Below, piece by piece: positions 1 to 13,032 of a stretch of 64,000 nt of DNA (position 1 is the stretch's first letter; each line of letters starts with the position of its first letter). This stretch comes from Tupaia tana. Lineage: Eukaryota; Chordata; Mammalia; Scandentia; Tupaiidae. The DNA lies in contig JAKSZU010000016.1 in the NCBI GenBank assembly GCA_026018925.1, positions 7,892,940 to 7,956,939 on the forward strand, written 5' to 3'. Made by a program: the position numbers and the translations under genes. The notes under the pieces are model-generated. The model was not told where the DNA came from. It ran no database searches and was given only the letters and a program-made list of their open reading frames with translations.

Positions 1-579
1 TCATCTATAGTTTATTGATAAAGAGAAAGTGGGGATATTTCCACACAGACTACCCATAGCTATTTACTTACTTACTATAATTTTTCAGCTGTGCCAATAA
101 TCTAACAGAGGTACTTAGATCAAATGGGAGCCAAGCAGCTACTCTGCTTCATAAAAGTGTATGAAAACCACCAGCACGCAGTGAGGCTGAGAAAAGTATT
201 GAGGGAAAGAAAGCAAAACCTTCTACACGTGGCTCACACTTTTTCTTATGTGCTGTCACCCCATCCTACAACAAACCTCTAAAACAGAACAAAATAAACG
301 TGGGGGATGGATTATGCCAATTGACTCCAAGCTTTATTCTCTTCAAGGCACATTCAGTAAAGAGAACTAAACACACATTGGTTTGACAAGCATTTAGGTT
401 TACAAAGAATGTGATGAAATGAAATCATACTCAGGGCATTCGCGGGTTCTGTGTCAGAGGTCACTCAGCAGTATGTCAGCTGTTGCCTTCTAAGGTTTAA
501 AGTGGGCAGAGCATAGAGAACCACAAAATCATAGTACTGCTGTTTTAAGAGGTACCTTTGGAAATGACCTCTTCCAACC

Positions 580-838
580 TTTTTTTTTTTTTTTTTTTTT
601 GAAGAAGTTTTTGCTATAGGGTGCGAGTGCTCACCAGACAGAGAGACAGAAAGCGAGAAATCACCCCCCAGGGGGGATGGCCACGCCAAAATCCCTTCTC
701 CTCCATTCTCCTCTTGGGATCTTGGGCACACATGCACACGCGCCCAGTGTGAGTTTTAAGCCACCGGGTCTGGGACGCGAATCACGGTCGACTACGTGGG
801 AGTCCAGCAACATAGCCATTACGCTAACTGCTGGTCCC
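580..838 (-). mobile_element. tSINE-A, full length
   Basis: Poly(T) at 580-600, then the complete element in reverse, ending CTGCTGGTCCC. The host sequence CCAACCTTTT flanks both ends as target-site duplication (TSD). Several CpGs remain. Confidence 0.92.
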
Positions 839-936
839 CCAACCTTTTCATTATACAAACATATTCTATAACATATTCAGTTAACGTTGAAATTTCCTAA
901 GAGCTGTTCATAGAGGGATACTAATTTGTGGGAAGG

Positions 937-938
<2 letters not shown>

Positions 939-967
<29 letters not shown>
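939..967. repeat. (CA)n microsatellite
   Basis: About 14 uninterrupted CA units. Confidence 0.97.
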
Positions 968-971
<4 letters not shown>

Positions 972-1691
972 CAAAAAAGTTGGCACAACCATACAACCAC
1001 AAAATGAAAAATTTTGTGAATCAAAGGCTGTGATTTAAACAACTATGATAAATAATGAAATCTCATGTTTAACACAATACTGTAATAAATTACTGGATTT
1101 TAATATTTCTCCAAAGGGAAACATTAAGCACACAAATTACAATGCTATCGAGATATATGAAGAGAAATTAGAGCCTTTGAAAGCAAATGAAATATCAAAC
1201 TGAAAAATCTTTTAAAAATGAAACAGGATTGATTGCTTGGGTTATCAAAACATTCTGCAAAAGATCAATTTAAAACGTTAACTCTGGTTTAGTCCAACAA
1301 ATTGCACTTTCTTGTGCCACAATATAACGTAGAAAGCTCTCAAGAGCTTCTTGAAACAAAAGCACTCACAAAGAAACTTGAAGGAGGAGGCTAAAAGGGT
1401 CAGCAAGGAGCTGGGAACAAATAGCAATCCACTGGGCAGCAGCTAAAGATTAAGAAGGGCAAGTGCATTTCGTTTTTATACCCTTTGGATGGAGTGTACC
1501 CAATAGCTACTAAACAAAAAGGGGTGACACGTGCGGGTGACAAGCACAAAATTTGTTCTACCACTACAGAAGAAGTATATAATGAGGTAGAGCGTTTTGG
1601 AGGGGAGAGAGAAAACACTAAGAATATATATCCAAAGTATGGCTGACAAGTAAAATGTAAAACTTTTGTATTTACATTCTGAATACTTTTT

Positions 1692-1885
1692 AAAAACAAT
1701 TTGTTTAGGAATTTATTATTATTATTATTTTATTTAATGTTACTTATTTTAATTTGACCAGAGAGGGACAGAGTGAGAGAGAGAGGGGGAAAGTGAAAAA
1801 GCAAGCCACCAGGTCTGGGACTCAAACCTCAGTTGGCCATGTGGGGAGTCCAACAACCTTAATCCCCACGCCCCCTGCCAGCCCC
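1692..1885 (-). mobile_element. tSINE-B
   Basis: The reversed tail (TTAATTTGACCAGAGAGGGA), a GA-rich stretch and the tRNA head ending in GCCAGCCCC are all present. The TSD TCTGAATACTTTTT lies on both sides (about 1678 and 1890). Confidence 0.9.
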
Positions 1886-2008
1886 ACTTCTGAATACTTT
1901 TTTTTTTTTTTTTAAGCATGGAAGAATTTATTCACGCCTCTTTCAGACTCCAGAAACTAGAAAAGGACAGGGTACTTGCAGGCGTTTCCATCTCTGTGTG
2001 TGCTGCCC

Positions 2009-2034
2009 TTATTATTATTATTATTATTATTATT
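2009..2034. repeat. (ATT)n microsatellite
   Basis: About nine ATT units, adjoining the 3' end of an L1 fragment. Confidence 0.95.
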
Positions 2035-2560
2035 CATACATTAAATCGTATACATCAATTAGATTGTGAACAGACTTTACCCAGCCTGATATACACCTCA
2101 GTTCAGTCCAGTTTAGCCCACCATACACATCCTCAACAGATAATAAACCTCATCTGTGTCCCACAAGTATCTTATCTCTCCATTTCCCCCACAAATTTCC
2201 TACGCTCTTTCCCTCCCACACGCTTTTTCCTCTTTGTCTTGTGTCCATTACAATTTTTAATACTTCGATGTTCTCCAGTCTTTCAGTCTCTACCATAGAG
2301 TGCAATCAGTGTATATTAAGTGGAGACATATGTCTCTCTTTCATAGTCTGACTTGCTTCACTCAGCAACAAATCTTCCATATTCATCCATTCTCCATCAA
2401 ATTCCAGGGCCTTGCTGTTTTTTATGGCTGAATAGTATTCCATAGAGTATATGTGCCACAATTTTTTTCCATTTATAAGGATAATTTATTTGGATCCATC
2501 TATCTATAATCTTTTCTAGTTTTCATTTCCACTCACCAAACATACTTCACATAATATTCA
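2035..2560 (-). mobile_element. L1 3' end fragment
   Basis: The reverse complement carries the end of L1 ORF2 (the tract TATGGCTGAATAGTATTCCA reads as the ORF2 C-terminus ...MEYYSAIK) followed by 3' UTR sequence. It is the first of three copies of the same old L1 subfamily lying in the same orientation within 5 kb. Confidence 0.85.
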
Positions 2561-2639
2561 ACATAGACTCAGATTTGTCACCATTTCAGATAGCCAGAAC
2601 AAAGGGCTTTTGGTCCACTCCACTTCCTTTTTTTAGCAC

Positions 2640-3425
2640 TTATTTTTTTATTTCAGGTTCTTTTACACATTCAATCACATTATTTAGCTTTCAAAGTGAA
2701 TATTCCAACATATATACATTTCTCCCTAGTCCAGTTGATAATACTATAAAATTATCCTCAACAGATACCACATTTCTTTGTCTCATTAATGCTTTGCCTC
2801 TTTTTCTTCTAAATGTACTTCCTCAGACTCGACTCTTTCACCCACACTATATCTGGTATTCACAACCATGTACTATGTTTCTATATCCTTTAGTCAATCC
2901 GTTTCAGTCATAGAATGCGAACACCCAGTATATATTAAGTCGGGACATACAACGTGTCTCTTTCATAACCTGGTTTGTTTCACTCAGCAGGAAATCTTCC
3001 ATATTCATCCACTTTCTGTCAAAAGCCAGGGTCCTGCTGTCTTTTACGGCTGAATAGTATTCCATAGAGTATATGTGCTACAGTTTTTTAATCCATTCAT
3101 CTGTTTGTGGGCATTTGGGTTGGTTCCATGTCTTAGCAGTTGTGAATAATGTCACAATAAACATCAATGTGCAGGCACTTTTCCGATTAAGAATTCTTCT
3201 GTCCTTTGGGTAGATACCAAGGAGTGGGATTGCTGGATTATATGGTAGTTCTATTTGTAGATTTTTGAGGAATCTCCAAATTGTTCTCCACAGTGGCTGG
3301 ACCAATGTACATTCCTACCAGCAGTGTAAGAAAGTTCCCCTTTCACCAGCTTTCCAACAAGCTTATCCTTTTGGGGATGCGGTAGTGCATAAATCGTATC
3401 AGAAATCCAGTTTATTTTTGGCTTT
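2640..3425 (-). mobile_element. L1 3' end fragment with ORF2 C-terminus
   Basis: Between 3305 and 3078 the minus strand encodes a readable ORF2 stretch including LLGIYPKDRRIL and TAKTWNQPKCPQTDEWIKKL, the conserved C-terminal region of L1 ORF2. The 3' UTR lies at 2,640-2,950. It is 5'-truncated near 3,425 and non-functional. Confidence 0.9.
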
Positions 3426-3944
3426 TAAGTAAACTATATCTACCATCAATTTATGTTTTTAAAAGCTGCAATTCAAAGATAGACAAGGACATTTATCCAT
3501 TTTCCTCTCTACTGCTCCTTATCTATAAATTTCCAATTATACCTCATCACTTATTGAGAATCACATCATAATTTTCTTTAACCAAACCTCTATTGTAATC
3601 TTAGGACATCTATATAGATGCCTATAGACTTTCAATAAAAAAGCTCTCTTCTCTACACCATTCCTAAGACCTAACCGTTATCTTCACCCAGAACTCCACT
3701 TCAAAAAAATAAATAAATAAACAAATAAAAAACCTCCAGCATTTTATTCTCTGATCATAACTTTCTCCCCTCCTATGTTTCTTATGCTTCCATTTCCACT
3801 ATACCTCATAGGGAGCTCCAGTCCTAGCAACTCTCCTGGGCTCATTCCTTCCCTACTGGCTCTGCTGCTGAATAGCTGTATGCATAACTTAATCTCTCCT
3901 TGCCCGGCCTCTACACTTGTAAAACAGGAACATTACATACATCA

Positions 3945-4068
3945 TGTACACCCATTTATTCAACAAGTATTTCAGTCTGCTCAGGCACTGAGGGTACAAC
4001 AGACAACAAAACATACCTCCTGCTCTTACATTCTAGGGTCTTCTAAGGTTGGGAGTATTAAATAACAT
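3945..4068 (-). mobile_element. L2 fragment
   Basis: Matches the reverse of the L2 3' region: CATTTATTCAACAAGTATTT, then a diverged GCTCAGGCACTGAGGGTACA and a relic of the gagcttacattctag motif. Confidence 0.7.
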
Positions 4069-4169
4069 ATATGTAAAGGATAATGATGCACAGCACACAA
4101 CAGACAACATTTAGTACAGCTGATCTTCTACACTTCAATACCTTGGTTTCTCTAAACTCAAACCTTTCA

Positions 4170-4375
4170 GGGGCCAGCAGGTGGCATGGTGGTTAAGGGC
4201 GCTGGACTCCCACATGACTAACTGTGGTTCAAGTCCTGGATCTGGCAGCTTGCTTTCTCACTTTTCCTCTCTCTCTTTCTCTCACACTTGCTATCTCTCT
4301 CTTGCTCTCTCTTACTCTGTCCCTCTCTGGTCAAATTAAAAAATAAAGTTAAATAAAATAATTCTTTTTAAAAAA
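4170..4375 (+). mobile_element. tSINE-B
   Basis: Head GGGGCCAGCAGGTGGCATGG with A box and B box (GGTTCAAGTCC), a long CT-rich stretch, then the tail GGTCAAATTAAAAAATAAAG. Confidence 0.92.
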
Positions 4376-4559
4376 TTCACTGTATTTGCCTGATAAAAAA
4401 TTCAATTCTCCATTAATGCTATATTTTGATCTTCATTACTCATTTAACCCACACAAGGCATCTAAGAAAATCACAACTACATATATTTGTTACATTAAAA
4501 AAAGGTATGGTTTCTAGGCTCATCTGGGTCTTCACGCTGACCTACAGATCATTTCATTG

Positions 4560-5075
4560 GGTTTGAGTCATCTCCTTTTCCGATTCCTTTGTAGGGGCTT
4601 CCTTTTTTCTACTTGACCCTGAAATGCTGATGATCCTTCAAAATTCCTTACTTTTTCCACGTTCAACAAATGTACACTCTCTAGTTTGGTCCCAATTCCA
4701 TTCTCCTTTGTGTTTCTCTCACCTCAATTGTCAAACACAAACACACACACACAACACACACACACACACATGCAGGCACAACCAATCTCATCAGAGTCAA
4801 CCTCCTCCACTCCTTCATTCCTCTTTTCCTTCCTTTAATAGTCAGTTCAGACATTATTTGATCCAGAAGGTAAATTTTCTTTGGCCATTCTTTCCACTTC
4901 TCTACATTATAGAGACTGCAATATCCTTAAAATACCTGTTTTAATGCCTCTATCCCTCATCTGATGTAGAGTTCCTCAAGTGGAGAACCACAGCTTTATC
5001 CATCATTGTATCCCCAGCAATTAGTAGAGTGACTAGAATATAGTAGGTACACATTAAATATTTAGGAACACACTA
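4560..5075 (+). mobile_element. L2 3' end
   Basis: Relics of the L2 3' region, ending in TATCCCCAGCAATTAGTAGA and ATAGTAGGTACACATTAAAT, which resemble the typical L2 terminus. Interrupted by a CA repeat. Confidence 0.65.
4736..4773. repeat. (CA)n microsatellite
   Basis: Interrupted ACAC tract inside the L2 fragment. Confidence 0.93.
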
Positions 5076-5880
5076 TCTAGTCTCGTACCTCACACCACAA
5101 ATAGAAAGTAAGTCTTCAAGCACCACCAAAGTTAAAGGTATATAAAACTGAAATGAGAAGGCAGGGGGTTTACTTTTTCTTTTTCAATGTTAAATACTAT
5201 TACTAAAATGTTACAATGGAACTTAAAGATTAGCTGCCATTCCATTCAACAAAAACCAGACATTTATATTACTACAGTTTATCCTCTAAATGGTTTTAAA
5301 TCCATGCTAAAAGAATAACTTAATAATTCATAAATCATATCACTAAGTATTTTGACATCAGAAAGGAAGCTATCCTGCACCAAAAGCAGGATGTGCTTAA
5401 TAAGGAAAAGGGGGTAACAACAGGGAGACCTTGAAGCCACAGAGTAAATGTCAGGATCCTAGATGATTCATTTAATCAATGTTTAAAAGAAAAATTTTAA
5501 TACAAATATTTATGGCCTTTAAATTAGAATACATACCAACTTTTCATTAACTCTAAGTATAAAATCCAAGAAATATATCTAATTTTCTGAGAAACATTCA
5601 TGAAGGTCACACCCTCAAATCTGCCAGGGTTGTAATTTGCTTTTCTGTGCTGTGTTGAAATGAGTTCATCTAAGATAACATATAAATATCATAATATATG
5701 ATCTACTCTCTCTAGTAGATAAGCTTAAGAAAATAAGTAGCAGATATGGATGGCATACTGTCAAAATTATCCAGTTTTAAAATAATTATTTATTTTTTTA
5801 CATTCAATTACTGTTTATCATTATAGCACACCAAATAAATTTTCCCATCATAAATAAACTTGTGTATCAGTTAAGTCAAA
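5076..5880. other. Intron sequence without recognisable content
   Basis: AT-rich. I see no repeat family, ORF or motif cluster. Confidence 0.5.
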
Positions 5881-6734
5881 GATATTACCATATACCTTAT
5901 CAACAGATAATTTTCTATTTTTGTGTCCCTTAAATGTTTTGCTTCTTTTTCCCCTTTATTTTTCTCCATCTCATTCTCCCCCATTTCCTGCCCTCTTCTC
6001 ATACTGCTTCTACTATCAAGAGTTGTTATTCATGCTTTTATACCTTCCAATCTTTCCATTTCTGCAACAGAGTACAGACATTGGGTATATATTGAGTGGG
6101 GACTCTCTTTCATAGTCTGGTTTGCTTCCACAGTAGTAAATCTTCCATATTTGTCCACTTTCTATCAAATACCAGGGTCTCATTTTTTTTTTTTTTTTTA
6201 TACCTGGTATTCTGTAGTGTATATGTGCCACACTTTTTCAATCCATTCATCTGTTCATGGACATTTGAGTTGGTTCCGGATCTTAGCAATTGTGAATAAT
6301 GCCTTAATAAACATAGATCTGCAAGTACTTTTCTGACTGATTGTATTCCAGTCCTTTGGGTAGATACCCACAAGTGGAATGGAATTGCTGGATCATATGT
6401 GGTAACACTTATAGGTACTTGAGGAACCTCCATATTGTTCTCCACAGTAGCTGTACCAATTTACATTCCTACTAACAGTGTGGGAGAGTACCCTTTTCTC
6501 CAGTCTCACCAGCACATATCATTATTATTATTTTTTTGATCTTAGCCATTCTGACTGGTGGTTTTGATTTGCATCCCCCTTATGATAAGGAATGTTGAGC
6601 ATTTTTTCATATGCTTTTTGGCTGTTCATATATCTTCCTTAGAGAGTTGTCTGTTCAGCTCATTTGCCCATATTTTAACTGAGTTTTTTGTTGCTGTTGT
6701 TATGGTTTTGTTTTTGTTTTTTTTTTGTTTTTGT

Positions 6735-6765
<31 letters not shown>

Positions 6766-7070
6766 CCTCAAGGGAAGTTCTTTGGGTTCCCTTTATATTC
6801 TGGTTATTAGTCCCTTATCTGAGGCTAGTTTGCAAATACATTCTCCTATGCCAAGGGTTGTCAATTCACCCTAATTATTGTGTCTTTTCCTGTGCTGAAG
6901 CTTTTTAATCTGTCTATTTTTTTGGATTACTGCCTGTGCTTTGGAGGTGAAGCCCTTCCCCACTCAGATTTCTCTAAGACTTTCCCTGTATTATCCACCA
7001 GTAGTTTTATAGTTTGATGTCTCAGGTTTAGATCTTTGACCCAGAGCTCTTTTTGAACATTCCAACATTT
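5880..7070 (-). mobile_element. L1 3' fragment, longest copy of the subfamily
   Basis: Same 3' UTR and ORF2 end as the copies at 2.0-3.4 kb. Here ORF2 extends further 5', ending near the relic of the ORF2 tract that reads as GACCCAGAGCTCTTTTTGAA on the plus strand. It contains a (TTTTG)n expansion at about 6,710-6,765. Frames are broken. Confidence 0.88.
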
Positions 7071-7502
7071 TTTACTTGATAATCACAGCTATAATTTGCT
7101 GTACATTATTATTTTTTTAAAAATTCTGTACTCAAATGTAAGAGATTTTCTTCTTATTTAAAAGTAAATAACTGCTTACAATATGCTACACATATGCTTA
7201 ATATTAGAAGGAAAAACAGGCCTCTCAAATAAATTAAATAGGAAATACTGACTGTAAAGAATCTCTAAAAATTCTTCATTACTGCTCTAATGGAAAAATC
7301 ATTAACAGTCATGTGTTTTCTCCAATGAAGCCACATGTAACTGAACGTTAACAAAAAGCAGCAAAAAGAAAGTAGAATTTCTTAGAGATGACATATATCA
7401 CTAATAGACAGCTATAGGAAGAGATCTTCTCTCAAGTAAGAAACTCTAAAGTAAAGACTGTAAATGGAGTATGATTCTGAGGCATAAAGAACTATTGTTC
7501 TA
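7071..7502. other. Intron sequence without recognisable content
   Basis: AT-rich, with no identifiable element. Confidence 0.5.
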
Positions 7503-7740
7503 GGGGCCAGCATGTGGTGTGATGGTTAAGGCACTGAATTCACACATGGACAACCATGGTTCAAGTCCCAGACCCAGCAGCTTAAACATCATGCTGGGTG
7601 CATGTGCATGCATGCCCAAAATCCCAAAAGGAGAAAGGATGTGTGTGGCATGCTCATCCCCCCAAGGAGTGACTTCTCAATTTCCCCCTCTGTCTCTCTC
7701 CAGAACCCTATGGCAAAAACCTGAACAAAACAAAACTAAA
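7503..7740 (+). mobile_element. tSINE-A, old copy
   Basis: Head GGGGCCAGCATGTGGTGTGA with B box GGTTCAAGTCCC. The body is recognisable (GCATGCCCAAAATCCCAAAA), and the tail reads CCCTATGGCAAAAACC. Nearly all CpGs have decayed to TG or CA. Confidence 0.88.
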
Positions 7741-8127
7741 AGACTTTTCTCTCTTTAACTCTGGTATCTCGCTTTACAGTATTACACGATTCTTCATAAA
7801 TCACTTACAATTGGCCAATTTTCTCTATTTACAGTCTAACTATATTTTACTGTAAGAAATTCCTAAGAGAATTATGTCAACATTGCTGAATCAAATATCA
7901 CTCTCCCAAATTTATACATGCTACTGTTAAAACTTTCAAATTATGACTCTATAATCCATGTTCAGAAGAAGGAAAAAAGATCACTATCACCTTCTGTGCC
8001 TTATAGCCAGATCTACAATTAGGATAATTAGTACTTTGGCTACTTGTTTTTTTTAATCTCATGCAAATACGGACACAAATTTCATTTAAGACTAAATTTA
8101 AGCAATGTCCAGCAGTACATAATTTTT

Positions 8128-8282
8128 AAAGAATTATTTTATTATTATTTAATTTCCTGTAGGATGTGTACAAGCAAGAGAGAGAGACAAAGTGAGAAAG
8201 CAAGCTGCCAGGTCTGGGACTTGAACCAAGGTTGGCCATGTGGGACTCCAGTGCCTTAACCACCAAGCCATCTGCTGGTCCC
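8128..8282 (-). mobile_element. tSINE-B-like copy
   Basis: Reversed head (CCATCTGCTGGTCCC at the right end) and GA-rich stretch. The TSD AGTACATAATTT lies on both sides. Confidence 0.85.
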
Positions 8283-8465
8283 AGAAGTACATAATTTACC
8301 AATATCACTTTTTATATTCTCAGACCAAAAAAAACGGAATCATATAATCATTTTATCATAATCTGACTTACTGCTGGCAACCTTCAAAATCAGTACCCTT
8401 TACTAAAGAATATTGAAAATGATGATGTACTCCTCTTGAAAGTTCTACTTCATATGGTTTGTCAC

Positions 8466-8692
8466 AGCTCAGTGCTTAAGTGTACAGACTATGGAGTCAG
8501 AATGCCTAGGTCTGAATACAGGCTCCACTTACTGGCCAGGTGATTTTAGACAAGAAGCTTTCTGTGCCTCAGTTTCCTGACCTATAAAACAAGGACACAG
8601 TATCTTTCTCACAGCATTGTAATGAAGATTAAATAATCATTTTTGTGCTCACAATGGTGACTGACACATAAATGCTATTAAGCGTTTGATAA
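8466..8692 (+). mobile_element. MIR
   Basis: The core matches MIR: ACTATGGAGTCAGAATGCCT, then TGTGCCTCAGTTTCCTGACC and GTAATGAAGATTAAAT, ending in a TGATAAATAAATAA-type tail. Confidence 0.88.
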
Positions 8693-9130
8693 ATAAATAA
8701 GACAAAATAGTAAGAGTCTGAAACAAAATGATATGTCCACAAATGCAATAGTAAGATAAAAACATAGCATACATGTTTTAAGTTAGAAAAAAATTTAATA
8801 AGGTAAGAAAATACCTTCCTCAAACTTCCTAAAATGAGGTCCATAGCAAAAAATACATGAAAATAGGAGCAACAAAAATTTAGTACTTAAAAAAATGTGA
8901 AAGAGTTAAAAATGTCTGTACCCCTTAAAATAAATAAATACACCTTGGAGTATCTTGCAATCAGGCATAGAAATTGTTATGTTATATTAAATATAAAGAG
9001 AGTATAAAAACTAAAGATACCCAAAAGAAATTGATTACACTGAGAACTAACAAGGAAGATTAAATGTACAAACATAGGAAACACATAGCAAATACTGCAC
9101 TCTCTCCCCAAAATGATTCACTTTCCTATT

Positions 9131-9399
9131 TATTTATTTAATTTTTTTAGAGAGGTTTTTGCTATAGGGCGTGTGCACTCGCCAGACAGACAGAGATAGA
9201 TAGAGAGATAGAAAGCGAGAAATCACCCCCCAGGGGGGATGGCCATGCCACAATCCCTTCTTCTTCATTCTCCTCTTGGGATCTTGGGCATGCACGCACA
9301 TGCGCCCGGCATGAGTTTAAGCCACCAGGTCCAGGACTTGAACCGTGATCGACTACATGGGAGTCCAGTGACATAGCCATTATGCTAACTGCTGGCTCC
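9131..9399 (-). mobile_element. tSINE-A, full length
   Basis: Complete in reverse, with TSD TCACTTTCC at 9118-9126 and 9401-9409. Contains a (GATA)-like expansion in the TCTG region. Confidence 0.92.
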
Positions 9400-10411
9400 G
9401 TCACTTTCCCTTTTTTGGTTGCTACTTTCAATTAAATGTTATTAATAACCATCAATTAATATCAGCAACTATTAATATTAAACATTACAATTTGTATAGC
9501 CTAAGTTTGATGTTTGAGGTATAAGGAATAATACAACAAATACGTCAGTACTCACCACACATTTTTAAAAAAGAAAAAACATTATTCTGACCTCTGATAT
9601 CTGCTCTATTGTCCAAACCCACTTTTCCCTAAACTTTCATGTTTATCATCCCCTTTAGAGTCATACCATACATATTTGTATCCTTAAATAATTTACTAAT
9701 TTTGCAAGTTCTTACATTTTATATAAATGGAATCATGCTGCATAGTTTTCAATTATTTATTTTGTTTCAATGTTATATTCCTGAGATGATCCAAGCTGTT
9801 GAACATAAGTGTAATTCATTCATTGTAAGTACTATATAGCAGTTTATTGCATAAATTTAGCAGTTTATTCTTACTGTTAAAAAATTTGAGTTATTTTTTA
9901 TTGTTTTATTATTATGAACAAAGTGGTATGAGGAACTACATAATCCCTTGTACAACTCTATAGAGGTTTTCCTGTGACTTTGGAATACTAGATCATAGTA
10001 TATGTGCATTTTCAACTTTCTTTACTGGTACCAAATTATTTTTCAAAGTACAGTACCTAACTGTTCCAGTTGTTCCATATTCACATCAACAACAATCTGG
10101 CTTTAATTTCTGAGTATCTAGGAGGTGTAAAATGCCTTCATGTGGTGTTTTAATTTATGTTTCCCTAATTACTCACGAAGATGAATATCTTACAATATAC
10201 TTATTGTCCAAATTAAGTTATTATTTTATGCAATGCCTATTCAAGTCCTCTGCCCAATTTTTCTATTAGCTTCTTTGCCTTTATTTCATTGAGTGGCAGA
10301 TTTTTCTATGTGCAGAATACTAATCCTCACTATCTTTACAGCATCTACTAGTGAAAAGAAATGCTTACTTTTTTATTAGAATTATAAACTTTTGCTTACT
10401 ATCATTTTAAA

Positions 10412-10443
10412 TTGCTATAGGGCACATGTGCTCACCAGAGAGA

Positions 10444-10494
<51 letters not shown>

Positions 10495-10584
10495 GAGAAA
10501 TCTAGCCAACAGGTCTAGGATTTGAACTGTACGTAGCCATGTGGGAGTCCAGTGCCCTAATCACCACACCACTTGCTGGCCCCC
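10412..10584 (-). mobile_element. Mosaic tRNA SINE (A-type tail, B-type length)
   Basis: The left end carries the tSINE-A terminal motif (GCTATAGGGCACATGTGCTC). After that comes an (AG)n run, then directly the tRNA head, ending CACTTGCTGGCCCCC. The roughly 100-bp tSINE-A body is missing. Confidence 0.8.
10442..10492. repeat. (AG)n microsatellite inside the SINE
   Basis: About 25 AG units, an expansion of the SINE GA-rich region. Confidence 0.95.
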
Positions 10585-12767
10585 AAATTTTTAATTTTAA
10601 TGTAATCATATTTGTCGATCTTTTCCTCTGTTTTATGCCTTTTTATCCTATTTACTCAAAAGTCAAAGAGATATTCTGCTCTACTTATCTTCAAGGCAAG
10701 TGTAATATTAATATATTTACCTTATCAATATTGTTACTTTCCCTACAGATTTAGATCTATAATCCAACTAAATTGATTTCTCTAAATAATGTAAGATAGT
10801 AGTACAGCTCAATTTTATTTCCATTTAATTAGCCAAAAGCCCCAATTATTGAAAGGGTTATACTGTTTCCATTGATTTGCAACTCCAGTGCCACAACAGA
10901 TCAAGTTTCTTTAATGTATATCTTGCTATTATATCTTAGCTCTTCCATGTAAATTTTAGAATGAGCTGGTCAAGTTTTATAAACAGATGGCACAGAACCT
11001 ATGGATAAAACTGGGAGAAAGCTAGTATCTTTACAATATTCAATTTTCCTTCCATGAACATGGTATATTATGTCATTTAATTAGATCTTTCTTTAGACCC
11101 TCTATTAATTTTTATAATTTCTCCAGAAAGATACTATATGCTATTTATTAGATTCATTCATATTATTTTATACTACCATAATTATGTAACAATACCTTCA
11201 ACTGCATTTCTTTAGACTAGAAAAGAGGCTGAAAATGTAATTGACTTTGTCATAATAATATCACTCTGAACAATTTAAACTCTGAACAATACTAATAATT
11301 CACCTGTGTATTTTTCTGGACTACACATGTAATCATATAATCTGAAAGTAATTAATAATCATTCTTTTTCATCTTTACATCTTTTTTTCTTACTGAACTA
11401 ACTATATACATTTAGTCCAATGTTTACTAAGAGTGGCATCAGCCTGATATCAAAGGAATAAATGTCTTCAATACCTCTCACCATTAAGTGCAATGATCTA
11501 AGCAGATTTTCCTTGAAGAAAAGAAAATGTCTTCATAAGTTTAAGATGTAGCCTTCTGATTCACTGACTGGCTAATAGTTTTATCACAAGTGGATCTATT
11601 AACATGTTCACATGATTCTTTTCCTTTAAAAAGCTAATGTGGTAAATATTGACTTTCTAATAAAAAACTTACTCTGACATTCTAGAATAAACCCAATTTG
11701 CTTATGATGTGCTACTTTTTTACACGTTGCTACATCAAGTATGACACTTGATTTGTACATTTTTGCACCTATATTTGGATTGAAAATTGCTCTATTTTAA
11801 TCTTTCAAGTTTTTCTTCTAGATTCACAAAATGAGTTAGGGACTGTTGTCTCTTTTTCCAAACCATCAAATAGTTTCTACAAGACTGTAATCACTGTTTC
11901 TTAGATGTTTTGTAGAATTTCCTAGGAAACCTGTCAAGCTGGTATTCTTTGTGAGGATATTTTTTCTTTATATCTTAAGGCTATTCAATATCTATTACTT
12001 CTTGAGCCGGTATGTGTTGCATTTTCCTAGGAATTTGTCCATTTTATCTCAGATTTTGCTTATATTAGTCAAAGTTGACTTTTCCTGAGCATCTGTAGTA
12101 ACATTCCCTTTTACAGTCCGGACACTGCTTTGTGATTTCTCTTTTCCCTTGATTAACTTTGGCAGCAGTTTGTCAATTTTGTTAGTCTTCTCAAATAATC
12201 TATGTTTAGTTGCACTGTTTCTTTTCATTTGCTTTTGTTTTCTAGTTCATTAACTTATACCATCATCTTTATTATTTCTGTTAACTTCAATTTAGAAGAG
12301 TATTCCACTATTCTTTTTCTAATTTTTACATAGGTATGGCTATCATTCATCAGCCTCCTATAATGTAAGCACTGAAGTCTTTACATTTTAATAATGTGTC
12401 CCTTTAGCTCTACACAAATATTGACATACAGCATTTTATTATTGCCATGATTATAAATATTTTCTAATTTCCCTTATAAGTTCTTCTTTGATCCATAAGT
12501 CATTTGAAAATAAACATCTTAATTTCCAAACATACAAGGAAACTACATTGGTCATTTATACCTAAATTAATGGCATTATAAACAGGAAATGTAAGATGAT
12601 GTAAATCCACTGATATTTGTTAAAATTGGTTGTCTTTGACCACAACATGATAAATTTTTATAAACATTTTGTTGCTTTTAAAGAATGCTAAGGTTGTGGG
12701 GGTGCAGTATTCCACACACGTTCATTACAGCAAGCGCATAAACTCTATTATTAAAATCTATTTTGTT

Positions 12768-13032
12768 GGGACCAGCAGTTAGCGTAATGGCTGTCGCTGG
12801 ACTCCCACGTAGTTGACCGCGGTTCGAGTCCCGGACCCGGTGGCTTAAACTCACGCCGGGCGCGTGTGCGTGTGTGCCCAAGATCCCGAGAGGAGAATGG
12901 AGGAGAAGGGATTGTGGCGTGGCCATCCCCCCTGGGGGGTGATTTCCTGCTTTCTGTCTCTCTGTCTCTCTCTGTCTGTCTGGCGAGCGCACGCGCCCTA
13001 TAGCAAAAACCTCTCCAAAAAAAAAAAAAAAA
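12768..13032 (+). mobile_element. tSINE-A, young full-length copy (reference copy)
   Basis: Head GGGACCAGCAGTTAGCGTAA carries an A box (TAGCGTAATGG) and a B box (GGTTCGAGTCC). Next come the CGCCGGGCGCGTG segment, CCAAGATCCCGAGAGGAGAA, the palindrome CCCCCCTGGGGGG, the TCTG-rich stretch, CGCGCCCTATAGCAAAAACC and poly(A). A perfect 16-bp TSD, AAAATCTATTTTGTTG, flanks it. Most CpGs are intact, so the insertion is recent. Shares a 2-bp head deletion (GGCTGTCGCTGG) with the copy at 49,829. Confidence 0.95.

Noticed and set aside
3078..3305. 75-codon frame resembling a reverse transcriptase C-terminus
   Set aside because: A genuine protein match, but only an L1 ORF2 fragment in a 5'-truncated element. 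Annotated as L1 and not as a gene.
12768..12845. tRNA gene
   Set aside because: A and B boxes are present, but the anticodon stem does not pair well and the segment is fused to a SINE body with poly(A) and TSD.
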